In this document: in pieces, positions 9,175 through 17,223 of the stretch
Position numbering within the stretch: the first letter of the stretch is position 1
Layout of the letters: each line of letters begins with the position of its first letter
Assembly (NCBI RefSeq): GCF_011602365.1
Contig: NZ_JAAONZ010000007.1
Coordinates: 157,272-221,271 of the forward strand
DNA length: 64,000 nucleotides
Direction of reading: 5' to 3'
From: Pseudomaricurvus hydrocarbonicus
Lineage (GTDB): Bacteria; Pseudomonadota; Gammaproteobacteria; Pseudomonadales; Cellvibrionaceae
Position numbers and translations under genes: made by a program
Notes under the pieces: generated by a model
Databases searched by the model: none
Told to the model about the DNA's origin: nothing
The model's input: only the letters and a program-made list of their open reading frames with translations

Positions 9175-9188
9175 CTTGTACGGACAAG
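9175..9188. promoter_or_regulatory. Operator-like palindrome CTTGTACGGACAAG
   Basis: Arms CTTGT and ACAAG flank the central ACGG; the core TGTACGGACA equals the 8895 site exactly. It is about 160 bases before the GntR gene, suitable for autoregulation. Confidence 0.55.
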
Positions 9189-9241
9189 CTGGATGGGTGT
9201 TGGTCAGTTCGCTGCCTTGTAGTGAGTCCGGCACACTCTGG

Positions 9242-9348
9242 TCGTGAACCAATGAGTCGTGCATCAATAGTTTAGCCGTGCATCAATAGTTTAGTCGTGC
9301 ATCAATAATAGTTTAGTCGTGCACCAGCAACTTAGTCGTATATCAAAA
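9242..9348 (+). repeat. Short tandem repeat array, 19-bp unit, abutting the gntR start
   Basis: The unit TCGTGCATCAATAGTTTAG occurs at 9257-9275, 9276-9294 (first base changed), 9295-9316 (three-base insertion) and 9317-9335 (degenerate), with partial units before (9242) and after (9336). The array runs up to the first possible ATG of the GntR gene. There are no spacers, so it is not CRISPR. It could be replication slippage, or a multi-site element in the 5' leader. Confidence 0.85.
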
Positions 9349-9349
9349 A

Positions 9350-10171
9350 ATGGGCGAGAAACAGCTTATGGGATCTTCCACTGAAACCATGACCGAGCGT
9401 GTCAGCAGTTCGAATAAGGGCGAGCGTGCTGCCGATTCTGCCAAACCCGTTGGGCCTCTCTATGTTCAGGTTTCAAACACGCTTAAGGACGAAATTGTCA
9501 ACGGTGTTCACCCTGTAGGGTCGACCCTGCCGACTGAAGACGCGCTGTGTGAACGGTTTTCGGTTAGCCGCTATACGGTGCGGGAAGCTTTGAGGTTGTT
9601 GCGCGATGGCGGCCTGGTGGCCTCGCGGCAGGGGGCGGGGACGGTGGTGATCCCGCCCAGTTCCTCAAGCTCTGATATCCACCAGGTGATGTCTATCAAT
9701 GACCTGGTGGACTTTGCCACAGGCACGCGCTTCGTGATTGAATCCACCAAAATGATTTCCATCGATGCCAGGCTCGCGAGCCGGACCAATCTGCCTGTAG
9801 ACAGTCACTGGCTTGAGGTTCGAGGCTACCGACAGTCAGAGGCCATGGATACACCGGTTTGTTGGACCGAGTATTACATCAATCGCGCCTACGCCGCCGT
9901 AGGCCGATTATTGCAGCGCCATACCGGCCCGATTTTTCCGCTGATCGAAGACTTGTTTGGCGTCAATGTGGCTGAAGTACACCAACAGATCTCCGCCACT
10001 TTATTGGAACCAGAGTTGGCTCGTGCGTTGGATGTGGAGGCAAACTCTGCAGCCCTTGAAGTCAGGCGTATCTATAAGGCTGCCGGAGCCGAAATCGCTC
10101 AGGTAACCATCAATACCCATCCGGCGTCCCGCTTTCAACATTCCATGACCATGCGCAGGGTGAGAGTCTGA
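9350..10171 (+). CDS. GntR-family transcriptional regulator (HutC type, UTRA effector domain)
   Basis: The N-terminal winged helix is clear: PLYVQVSNTLKDEIVNG, then LPTEDALCERFSVSRYTVRE with the recognition helix near residue 75, and the wing SRQGAGTVV near 100. The remaining 165 residues match a UTRA ligand-binding domain, ending in MTMRRVRV. The protein has 273 residues from ATG 9350; later ATGs at 9368 and 9389 are possible starts because no strong Shine-Dalgarno precedes the first. It is transcribed away from the Rieske operon across four palindromes, the classic layout of a local repressor. The ligand is probably the pathway substrate or a CoA-free intermediate, which is inference. Confidence 0.92.
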   Translation: MGEKQLMGSSTETMTERVSSSNKGERAADSAKPVGPLYVQVSNTLKDEIVNGVHPVGSTLPTEDALCERFSVSRYTVREALRLLRDGGLVASRQGAGTVVIPPSSSSSDIHQVMSINDLVDFATGTRFVIESTKMISIDARLASRTNLPVDSHWLEVRGYRQSEAMDTPVCWTEYYINRAYAAVGRLLQRHTGPIFPLIEDLFGVNVAEVHQQISATLLEPELARALDVEANSAALEVRRIYKAAGAEIAQVTINTHPASRFQHSMTMRRVRV

Positions 10172-10215
10172 AGTGGCAAGAGGGGCTGTTTGACTGACGC
10201 TCGGTGTGGCTTAAT

Positions 10216-10232
10216 CCCTCAGTTGCTGAGGG
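10216..10232 (+). terminator. Hairpin after gntR, possible terminator
   Basis: CCCTCAG and CTGAGGG form a perfect 7-bp stem with a TTG loop about 45 bases after the gntR stop. No T-run follows, so termination strength is uncertain. The rest of the gap to 10562 shows no gene; no further TGTNCGGACA site was found before the second Rieske gene. Confidence 0.4.
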
Positions 10233-10562
10233 GGCAAGCCCGCAAGCCCAAGCTTGTCAGGTGGTCGACTTGTGCTGAGTAAAGGTGATAGAAATCACTG
10301 GCTTTGACTCAACAGTGTTGATTATTAGCTGCAATTGTTGGATAGTAACGCGACCTGAAAACGACGGTCTCGCCGGCGAGTGAACAAAAATAACCTAAAA
10401 ACGGCTTATGTGATCCGGGACAACGCTACAGTCTATAAAACCAAAGCCTGCATGGCAGCTGAAAACCGACTTTTACCACTCAGACTTTGGCATAGCGAGT
10501 GCGAAAATCTGCCACACGAAGGGTAGGGTCCGCAAGCATTAAGCAATCAGAGGACAACAGTG

Positions 10563-11945
10563 ATGAGCAACCTGATAGACACACAACAAATCGACTGGCC
10601 GGACAGCTGGCTGACGTTGGAGCATGGTATTCGCAGTGGTCGTTATACCGATCCTGAGTTTGCCAAGCTTGAGCACGAAAAGCTGTGGCTGAATGTGTGG
10701 CAGATGGCTGCCCGTCTGGATGAAATCCCGAAGCCGGGTGATCACACGGTGTATGAGATCGGTAACCAGTCGGTATTGCTGGTCCGCAACGAGGACGGCG
10801 AGGTTAAGGCCTATCACAACTTCTGTCCTCACCGGGGCACGGCACTGGCAGACTGCTCTGGCCATTTTGACAAAAACCGCATCATCTGCCCGTTTCACGG
10901 CTGGCGCTGGAATCTGGATGGTGAAAACGAATACGTGCTTGAAAAAGACAACTTCCGCGGTGGCGAATTGCAAAACAGCGACGTTGCCTTGCGCGAAGTG
11001 AATATGGAAATCTTTGCTGGCTTTATCTTTGTTCATTTTGCCAAAGAGCCGCAACCTTTCGATGAGTATATTGCGCCTGTTCGCGATCTGCTTGAAGGGC
11101 TGGCAGTTAAGGATATGCACCACTATTGGTGGAAATCGGTTACCGCTCCTGCCAACTGGAAAGTGGCAGTAGAGGCCTTTCTGGAAGGTTATCATGTGCC
11201 GGCGACGCACCCGCAACTGGAGAAACCCGGCGCAGATTTTATTTACGGTGATGATGTCTCTGGCGAAGTGGCTTACGCACACGACAACCACTTTTATGAA
11301 ACCTTCGACAAAGGTCATGGCCGATTCTATGGTGGCCCGAACACGCCCATGGCCGGCAAGGCTCAGGGGGCTGTTGATCCGGTGGATGCCATGGCTAATC
11401 GTCTCAACCTGCTGGTTGAGGGGATGGACGCCATGGTGCTCAAAGAGGACGTGGATTTGGTGCGCGCTCTGAAAGGTAAGCCGATTCCGGAAGGGTCGTC
11501 TCTGGGGGGCGAATATGTGAAGGCCTTATATTCCACGGCTGCTGCCCAGGGGCGTCCGATGCCGAAGCTGGAAAAAGACATTCTGGACATGTGGGGCGGC
11601 GAGATCTTTATCTTCCCCAATCTGTTGGTGTTGCCGCAAGCCGGTAATGTGATGATGTACCGAGTGCGCCCCGATGGCTTCAACCCGGACTCCTGCGTGT
11701 TTGAGATTTTCTCAACCAAAAGCTATCCCGCCGATGTCGAGCCGCCACGCGCCGAAGTACAGCCTATGGATGACGTCTCGGATCCTGAACAGTTCCGACA
11801 GATCCCCCGTCAGGACTTTGCCAACATCCCGCGGATTCAGAAAGGTCTGAAAACTCAAGGGTGCCGCCAGGTGTGGCTGGCTAACTACTACGAGAAAATT
11901 ATCCTGAACATGCACCAGGAGATGGATCGCTACTTAAAAAGTTAA
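10563..11945 (+). CDS. Second Rieske non-heme iron oxygenase, terminal oxygenase subunit
   Basis: The ATG at 10563 is preferred; a GTG lies one codon earlier and AGAGGA sits about ten bases upstream. The 460-residue protein has CPHRGTA (Cys88, His90), CPFHGWRW (Cys109, His112) and the iron-site stretch AFLEGYHVPATHPQ near residue 205. It is the same class as the protein at 7315 but clearly divergent in sequence, so the two are paralogues with probably different substrates or positions of attack. No reductase gene is nearby. It stands alone downstream of the GntR gene, which suggests it belongs to the same regulon. Confidence 0.92.
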   Translation: MSNLIDTQQIDWPDSWLTLEHGIRSGRYTDPEFAKLEHEKLWLNVWQMAARLDEIPKPGDHTVYEIGNQSVLLVRNEDGEVKAYHNFCPHRGTALADCSGHFDKNRIICPFHGWRWNLDGENEYVLEKDNFRGGELQNSDVALREVNMEIFAGFIFVHFAKEPQPFDEYIAPVRDLLEGLAVKDMHHYWWKSVTAPANWKVAVEAFLEGYHVPATHPQLEKPGADFIYGDDVSGEVAYAHDNHFYETFDKGHGRFYGGPNTPMAGKAQGAVDPVDAMANRLNLLVEGMDAMVLKEDVDLVRALKGKPIPEGSSLGGEYVKALYSTAAAQGRPMPKLEKDILDMWGGEIFIFPNLLVLPQAGNVMMYRVRPDGFNPDSCVFEIFSTKSYPADVEPPRAEVQPMDDVSDPEQFRQIPRQDFANIPRIQKGLKTQGCRQVWLANYYEKIILNMHQEMDRYLKS

Positions 11946-11970
11946 ACATCACCTGGATGTCAATCCAATA

Positions 11971-12000
11971 GGTCGCCACGGCCCAGTAGTCCTGGCGACC
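11971..12000 (+). terminator. Probable terminator hairpin after second Rieske gene
   Basis: GGTCGCCA and TGGCGACC form an 8-bp perfect stem around a 14-base loop, 25 bases after the stop codon. The tail is T-poor. From 12001 to 12279 I see no gene with confidence. Confidence 0.45.
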
Positions 12001-12279
12001 TTGGGCTGAGTTGCCCAAACATATTCATGCCCTCAAAAATCTTTGTTAACCCGCCAACGCTTTTGCTTCCTCCAAGGCTTCGTAAGCCAGGCCTCTGCCT
12101 TGAAACTTGATCGCCTGGCGGTAAAGCGATCAATCAATCCTCAAAAGTGATCAATTACTGAACGGCGTTGGCACATTGTTGCATCAACCTGTCTTGATTG
12201 CGTTGTATACTTTTTTTGTGCCTCCCAAGGATTGGCCCGAATTCATCGTCTAATACCTAAAATACCTCATGGACTGCGC

Positions 12280-12816
12280 ATGACCAGAGACCTTGATGCC
12301 ATCATCAGGCAGGCCCAGAGCGGCGACCGGACCGCCTTTGCCGGCCTGATTGATGATCATTACGAGATGATGTTTCGCTTTGCTCACAAATACTGTGGCA
12401 ATCGCCCGGATGCCGAAGATGTGACCCAGCTGGCCTGTATCAAAGTGGCCAGATCGCTGGGGCAATTTCGCTTTGAAGCCCGCTTTACCACCTGGCTGTA
12501 TCGACTGGTGCTTAATTGCGCGCGGGATTTCTACAAGGCACAGCATTCTCATGAAGCTTCAACGTGGCCGGAAACTGCGATGAACGATGGCTCAGAACCC
12601 AAAGTGTTATTGCATCAGGTATTGAAATTGGTTGAGTGCATGGGGGAGGGCTTCCGCGAAACGCTGGCGCTGGTGATTGGCGAAGGCCTGACCCACGCCG
12701 AAGCTGCGGAGGTGCTGGCCGTTAAGGAATCAACTGTATCCTGGCGCCTGCATGAGGTGCGCAAACGGTTAAAAGCCGATGTAGGTCAGATTGGTGAATA
12801 TGGAGGTGGCGCATGA
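12280..12816 (+). CDS. RNA polymerase sigma factor, ECF (sigma-70) family
   Basis: The first ATG is 12280; an upstream TTG extends the frame but lacks support. The 178 residues contain sigma region 2 (MFRFAHKYCGNRPDAEDVTQ, then FTTWLYRLVLNCARDF) and region 4 (GEGLTHAEAAEVLAVKESTV with a helix-turn-helix). Its stop overlaps the start of the next gene by four bases (ATGA), so the two are translationally coupled. The partner gene has a short cytosolic N-terminus, one membrane span and a VWA domain, so the sigma factor is probably held or tuned by that protein. Confidence 0.9.
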   Translation: MTRDLDAIIRQAQSGDRTAFAGLIDDHYEMMFRFAHKYCGNRPDAEDVTQLACIKVARSLGQFRFEARFTTWLYRLVLNCARDFYKAQHSHEASTWPETAMNDGSEPKVLLHQVLKLVECMGEGFRETLALVIGEGLTHAEAAEVLAVKESTVSWRLHEVRKRLKADVGQIGEYGGGA

Positions 12817-14921
12817 GCGATAGGCTGAAACAATGGTTTGCCGAACAGGACCAGACGCCCGATGCGCAGGCAAAATCCCGGGCACTGGATGTCGCCCTGA
12901 ACGCGTTTGACGAATACCATTCCGGCGATGTTCCAAAAACCGACAAGGTTGTAACCATCAACAGCGAGCAAAAAAAGGCATCAATCGACCAAGGATTGGT
13001 CACGTCTGATCGTCCTACTTCTGACAATCAACCTGTTGGGAGAAGACTCATGGATGCAACCCTATCGAAGATACCGACTACAGCGTCTCAACGCTGGCTC
13101 TACAGCGGTCTGGCCAGTGCCGCGATGCTGGTCATCACCGTATCACTGGTCATGAACATCGGTCCGCAAGTGGTTGATGATGCCCTGGAGGGGCAGCCTA
13201 GCCCGGAGCAGCGATTGGCGATGCCGGATCAGGCCGATCACGACGCCTTAGCCATTGAAGCAGACGCTGTGACTGTGAGGGCTGCGCGATTAGACGACAG
13301 GCAGGCACCTGAGTTGCACAGTCCGGCAGCTTCCCGGGAACTGTTACGGGCCAGTGAAGAGCGCAAAGTGGCTGCGTTGCAGCAAACCCAGGAGCTTCAG
13401 GCAATACGGGTACCCAAGCCGGTTCCTTCGCTGGCGAATGTCCACTCCGCTGGCGGATTTTCCGCTGAGCTGGCAGACGCGCTGCCTCAGGTGCCGGGTT
13501 ATAGCGAGCAGGGACGTGATCGTTTTGAACATGCCGAGAGCAATCCCGTCAAGCGGGTGAGCCAGTCACCGGTCTCGACCTTTTCCATCGATGTGGATAC
13601 GGCGTCCTACAGCTTTGTTCGCCGCCAGCTCAACCACGGGCGTTTGCCACAAAAGGATGCCGTGCGACTGGAAGAAATGGTGAATTATTTCCCTTACGAT
13701 TACCCGTTACCGGCGCACCCCGGGCAACCGTTCAGTACCACCACCACGGTGCTGGATTCACCCTGGAAGGCGGGCAATAAACTCATCCACATTGGCATTA
13801 AAGGCTACCAGTTGTCGGCGGCCACCCAGCCCCGATCCAATCTGGTGTTGCTGCTGGATGTGTCGGGATCCATGAACAGCCCGGACAAGTTGCCGCTGGT
13901 CAAGCAGTCGATGTCGATGTTGCTCAGCCGTCTGCAACCTGAGGATACTGTCTCTATTGTGGTGTATGCCGGTGCGGCGGGCATTGTGCTGGAGCCAACT
14001 CAGGTCCAAGACCGACAAACCATTTTGTCGGCTCTGAACAAGCTGCAGGCCGGTGGCTCAACGGCCGGCGGGGAGGGGATTCAACTGGCTTACCAGTTGG
14101 CCGAAAACCATTTTGTTAAAGACGGTGTGAACCGCATTATCCTGGCCACCGATGGTGATTTTAATGTGGGTATTCACAACCCGGAACAACTGCAAGGTTT
14201 TGTCGAGCGCAAGCGCCAGTCGGGGATATACCTGTCGGTGTTGGGCTTTGGTCAGGGCAATTACCACGATCAGCTGATGCAGGCGCTGGCGCAAAACGGC
14301 AATGGCGTTGCAGCCTACATCGATACCGTGAGCGAAGCCCAAAAAGTGCTGGTTGATGAAGCCACGTCGAGCCTGTTTCCCATTGCCAGTGATGTGAAAA
14401 TTCAGGTGGAATTTAACCCCGATAGCGTCAGTGAATATCGATTGCTAGGGTATGAGACCCGCATGCTGGCGGAGGAAGACTTCAACAACGATGCGGTGGA
14501 TGCCGGAGACATTGGTGCCGGTCATACGGTGACCGCCCTGTACGAGATCACGCCGATTGGCAGTGACAGTGGTGTCTACTCCGCCTCGCGTTACACACAA
14601 ACCGATCCGCCCGGGGCAAACGCCGATGAATATGGCTTTCTGCAGTTGCGCTATAAATTACCGGGTGAATCCAAGTCCCGTTTGATCAGCCAACCCATTC
14701 AGCGCGATCAGCGGACTGAAGGGACGCTCAAGCGCGAAGCGGACTTTGCCACGGCGGTTGCCGGTTTTGCTCAACTGTTGCAGGGGGGCAAGTACACTGG
14801 TGACTGGGGCTATGAAGACGCACTGAAGATGGCGCTGGCCAATCGCGGTGACGATGTGTTTGGCTATCGCTCCGAGCTGGTCCAGCTGATGCGTAAAGCG
14901 GAAGTGGCGAATGACTTGTAA
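12813..14921 (+). CDS. Membrane-anchored von Willebrand factor A domain protein (YfbK-like), possible anti-sigma role
   Basis: This 702-residue protein has a polar N-terminal segment of about 93 residues, one membrane helix (about 95-114, YSGLASAAMLVITVSLVM), a linker, and the YfbK-type VWA N-terminal domain (TFSIDVDTASYSFVRRQL, MVNYFPYDYPLP). A VWA domain follows with an intact MIDAS start LLLDVSGSMN near residue 348, then a C-terminal DUF3520-like region ending in YRSELVQLMRKA. The topology suggests the N-terminus is cytosolic and the VWA domain periplasmic. Being coupled to an ECF sigma gene, its N-terminal tail could act as an anti-sigma domain; that is inference from gene order and topology. 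Confidence 0.88.
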   Translation: MSDRLKQWFAEQDQTPDAQAKSRALDVALNAFDEYHSGDVPKTDKVVTINSEQKKASIDQGLVTSDRPTSDNQPVGRRLMDATLSKIPTTASQRWLYSGLASAAMLVITVSLVMNIGPQVVDDALEGQPSPEQRLAMPDQADHDALAIEADAVTVRAARLDDRQAPELHSPAASRELLRASEERKVAALQQTQELQAIRVPKPVPSLANVHSAGGFSAELADALPQVPGYSEQGRDRFEHAESNPVKRVSQSPVSTFSIDVDTASYSFVRRQLNHGRLPQKDAVRLEEMVNYFPYDYPLPAHPGQPFSTTTTVLDSPWKAGNKLIHIGIKGYQLSAATQPRSNLVLLLDVSGSMNSPDKLPLVKQSMSMLLSRLQPEDTVSIVVYAGAAGIVLEPTQVQDRQTILSALNKLQAGGSTAGGEGIQLAYQLAENHFVKDGVNRIILATDGDFNVGIHNPEQLQGFVERKRQSGIYLSVLGFGQGNYHDQLMQALAQNGNGVAAYIDTVSEAQKVLVDEATSSLFPIASDVKIQVEFNPDSVSEYRLLGYETRMLAEEDFNNDAVDAGDIGAGHTVTALYEITPIGSDSGVYSASRYTQTDPPGANADEYGFLQLRYKLPGESKSRLISQPIQRDQRTEGTLKREADFATAVAGFAQLLQGGKYTGDWGYEDALKMALANRGDDVFGYRSELVQLMRKAEVANDL

Positions 14922-14942
14922 CAGCCCAACCCCGGAGGGCTG
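14922..14942 (+). terminator. Hairpin between convergent genes
   Basis: CAGCCC and GGGCTG pair across a nine-base loop immediately after the VWA stop codon and eight bases from the stop of the convergent transporter gene. It may terminate both transcripts. Short stem and no clear T-run. Confidence 0.4.
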
Positions 14943-14949
14943 ATGGCCA

Positions 14950-16218
14950 TCAAAAAAGCTTCAGTAACTGGTGCAGCCCCAGTGCTCCGAAAATCACACA
15001 GGTCATTGCCAGCAAACCATTACTGAGCCAGCCATTGCGCCACTCGCGGGGCAGGCTGGAACGGTTTAACAGCAGCAGCAAAGTGATTGCCAGAAATGGC
15101 ATAAACAGTGCGCCCAAGACCCCGTAGCCGACAATCAGCATAAATGGCCTATCCATGAACAGCAGGGCCATGGAGGGGAAGGTCAGCCACAACATGTACC
15201 ACCTGGCGTGTTGCTGACTGGGGACGGGTTCAGAGTGAGCCCCAAGTTTTGCCGGATCCTCTTTTGCAGCCAGCCAGTGGGCGACAAAATCCGCAAACAT
15301 CAGGCTCACCCCGTGCCAGACCCCGAGCAGTGACGAAAACGACGAGGCCCAAAACCCCAACAGAAAAATGATCGACCAGATGCTGCCGTAACGGCTTTCA
15401 AGCACGCCGGCCAGGTCGAGCAGCCCGCGGGACCCTCCGGCAATGGCAATATTGGCCGAATAGAGGAGCTCGGCACCGACGATCAACATGGCAACCACAA
15501 AAATGCCGGTCATCACATAGGCCACGCTGTTGTCGAGCCGCATCACTCGCATCCAGCCCGGCTGGCGCCAACCCTTTTCCCGTATCCAGTAACCGTAAGC
15601 GGCCAGCGTGATGCTGCCGCCAACGCCCCCCGCCAGGCCCAGCACATAAAACAGCGAACCTTGCGGCAGGCGGGGTACCAGCCCCCGGGCGATGTCGGTG
15701 AGGTTGGGCCCGGTCATAAGGGCTGAGCCGACCACGGCGACAAACATCATGCCGACCAATGCCGCGATGATGCGTTCAAACACCGCGTAGGAGCCCAGCC
15801 AGACCAGGGCCAGCCCCAACAGCCCGGACGCCACGGCAAAGATTTTCAGGTCGACAGCGGGGAACAGCGCGGCCAGGGGCAGGGCAGTCGAACTCATGGC
15901 TGTCGCCCCGTACACAAACCCCCACAGCACAATGTAGATGCCAAAATAGACCGAAGCCCAGCGCCCCAGCGAGCGCCAACCGTGGAAGATGGTGTGGCCA
16001 CTGGCGAGCGTCCAGCGCCCCACACCTTCCACCAGAATGATCTTCAGCAGACAGCCCAGCACCGCGGCCCAAATCAACTGATAGCCGTATAAACTCCCGG
16101 CCACCAGGGTCGCCACCAGGTCACCGGCACCGACCCCTGTGGCCGCCGCGACGAGCCCGGGGCCGATGAGTTGCCAGCGAGGGAGAGCAGTGGGTTGGTG
16201 TTTGGTCATTGTGGTCAT
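14950..16218 (-). CDS. NRAMP-family divalent metal transporter-related protein
   Basis: The 422-residue protein is highly hydrophobic with about eleven membrane helices. The opening GPGLVAAATGVGAGDLVATL aligns with TM1 of NRAMP transporters, but the metal-binding DPGN motif reads TGVGAGDL. The segment LGLAGGVGGSITLAAYGYWI lies in the region of TM6. Proteins of this divergent branch are annotated as NRAMP-related Mn/Fe or Mg permeases; metal specificity cannot be assigned without the DPGN site. It is convergent to the VWA gene and divergent from a fragment of an M20 peptidase gene. Confidence 0.8.
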   Translation of the reverse strand: MTTMTKHQPTALPRWQLIGPGLVAAATGVGAGDLVATLVAGSLYGYQLIWAAVLGCLLKIILVEGVGRWTLASGHTIFHGWRSLGRWASVYFGIYIVLWGFVYGATAMSSTALPLAALFPAVDLKIFAVASGLLGLALVWLGSYAVFERIIAALVGMMFVAVVGSALMTGPNLTDIARGLVPRLPQGSLFYVLGLAGGVGGSITLAAYGYWIREKGWRQPGWMRVMRLDNSVAYVMTGIFVVAMLIVGAELLYSANIAIAGGSRGLLDLAGVLESRYGSIWSIIFLLGFWASSFSSLLGVWHGVSLMFADFVAHWLAAKEDPAKLGAHSEPVPSQQHARWYMLWLTFPSMALLFMDRPFMLIVGYGVLGALFMPFLAITLLLLLNRSSLPREWRNGWLSNGLLAMTCVIFGALGLHQLLKLF

Positions 16219-16282
16219 AATAATATTTCATGAAAAGAGGTTTGCCGTTTACATTCTTTGCTAGGCTTTAAGCAGTCAAGAA

Positions 16283-16483
16283 TATCAGACGGTGTCATTT
16301 CCAGGCGCGTGATTTTGCGTCCGATGCCTATACCATAACCGGGATTCAAGGTGAATCCATTGAAGAGTTTGCCGGTTTTCACGTTTCACGGTGTCAATGA
16401 GCGCATTAAGGTGGATGAATTTGCAAAGTCAGTCGGGCACTTTTACCAGTTACCAGTTACCAGTTACCAGTTACCAGTTAATG
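16283..16483 (+). pseudogene. 3' remnant of an M20 peptidase gene
   Basis: Reading CAT at about 16296 gives HFQARDFASDAYTITGIQ followed by ESIEEFAGFH. This matches the C-terminus of the intact M20 peptidase at 34636 (HFQARPFAPDVYTITGIQ, ESMKEYAGFHGVNERI). A seven-base duplication (GTTTCAC) then shifts the frame, after which HGVNERIKVDEFAKSVGHFYQ continues the match in another frame. Nothing resembling the N-terminal 450 residues remains upstream, where the NRAMP gene starts in the opposite direction. The reading runs into the heptamer repeat. Confidence 0.75.
16443..16477 (+). repeat. Tandem heptamer repeat, five copies of TTACCAG
   Basis: Five perfect copies of TTACCAG occur in a row followed by TTA. 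The first copy coincides with the codons for the FYQL end of the decayed M20 fragment, so the repeat grew by slippage inside a dead gene. The number of copies may vary between strains. Confidence 0.9.
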
Positions 16484-16629
16484 AATGATTTGGAGGATCT
16501 TTGAATCTTTTGAATGTTCAGTCAACTGCTGAGGTCCGACTTGTCTAATGGCCACTTGATTATTGCTAAAATCAGCAGGTTAAACGGGTTTTGGGCCAGT
16601 ATCCCTTCACAAAAAAAAGGACAGTAATT

Positions 16630-17154
16630 ATGAATTACTCTACACGCTTTTTCTGGGCGGGTGTTTTGACAATTGTGCTTGGTTTGGTTGTTCTGTTCAA
16701 TGCGGCGGTTGCTTCTGGCGCTATCGTGGTCGTCACCGGTATTGTCTTATTGATCGGTGGCGCTGCGCAAGTTGTTCTCGGGTTTCTTGAGGAGGGATCC
16801 GGGAGAAAATGGCTGACATTAGCGCTCGGCTTCCTCACGGTATTTCTGGGGTGGTCCTTTTTGTCTAACCCGCTGGCTGGGATTGTCTCGCTGACGACAT
16901 TTTTACTCATCTTGATGGCGGCGAGTGGAGCGGTTCAAGTCCTGTTCGGGTTGCGCGCACGTGGAACGCCGTTCTTTTGGCCACTCATACTCTCCGGTCT
17001 GGCATCAATTTTATTGGCAATCATCCTGTTGTCATCGCCAAGTGCAACAATCTCTCTGCTCGGCTTTTTGCTGGGCCTTCATATGCTCGCTTCGGGCGCA
17101 TGCTTGACCATGGTGGGGCTCTATATGAAAAAGCTGGACGCCCTGAAAAAATAA
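16630..17154 (+). CDS. HdeD-like (DUF308) membrane protein
   Basis: ATG 16630 is preceded by AAAAAAGGACAG, a good ribosome site; the longer frame starts at a TTG. The 174 residues form about six membrane helices in three pairs: FFWAGVLTIVLGLVVLF, SGAIVVVTGIVLLIGGAAQV, LALGFLTVFLGWSF, SLTTFLLILMAASGAVQVLF, and so on. HdeD-family proteins are small inner-membrane proteins linked to acid resistance in Escherichia; function elsewhere is unknown. A broken paralogue lies at 45636 and shares most of the first 58 residues. Confidence 0.88.
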   Translation: MNYSTRFFWAGVLTIVLGLVVLFNAAVASGAIVVVTGIVLLIGGAAQVVLGFLEEGSGRKWLTLALGFLTVFLGWSFLSNPLAGIVSLTTFLLILMAASGAVQVLFGLRARGTPFFWPLILSGLASILLAIILLSSPSATISLLGFLLGLHMLASGACLTMVGLYMKKLDALKK

Positions 17155-17223
17155 ATGCTGTCTCATCCTAAGCAACCGGATGAAATCAGCTTTTTACGTT
17201 ACGGCTTGAGTGATCGACCGGAG

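Noticed and set aside
9242..9348. CRISPR array
   Set aside because: Units are contiguous, 19 bases, without spacers, and no cas genes are present.
12044..12124. Minus-strand reading LYRQAIKFQGRGLAYEALEE as a gene remnant
   Set aside because: Too short and without a specific family match; kept as unresolved spacer.
16443..16477. CRISPR or integration site
   Set aside because: A simple heptamer repeat inside a dead gene.
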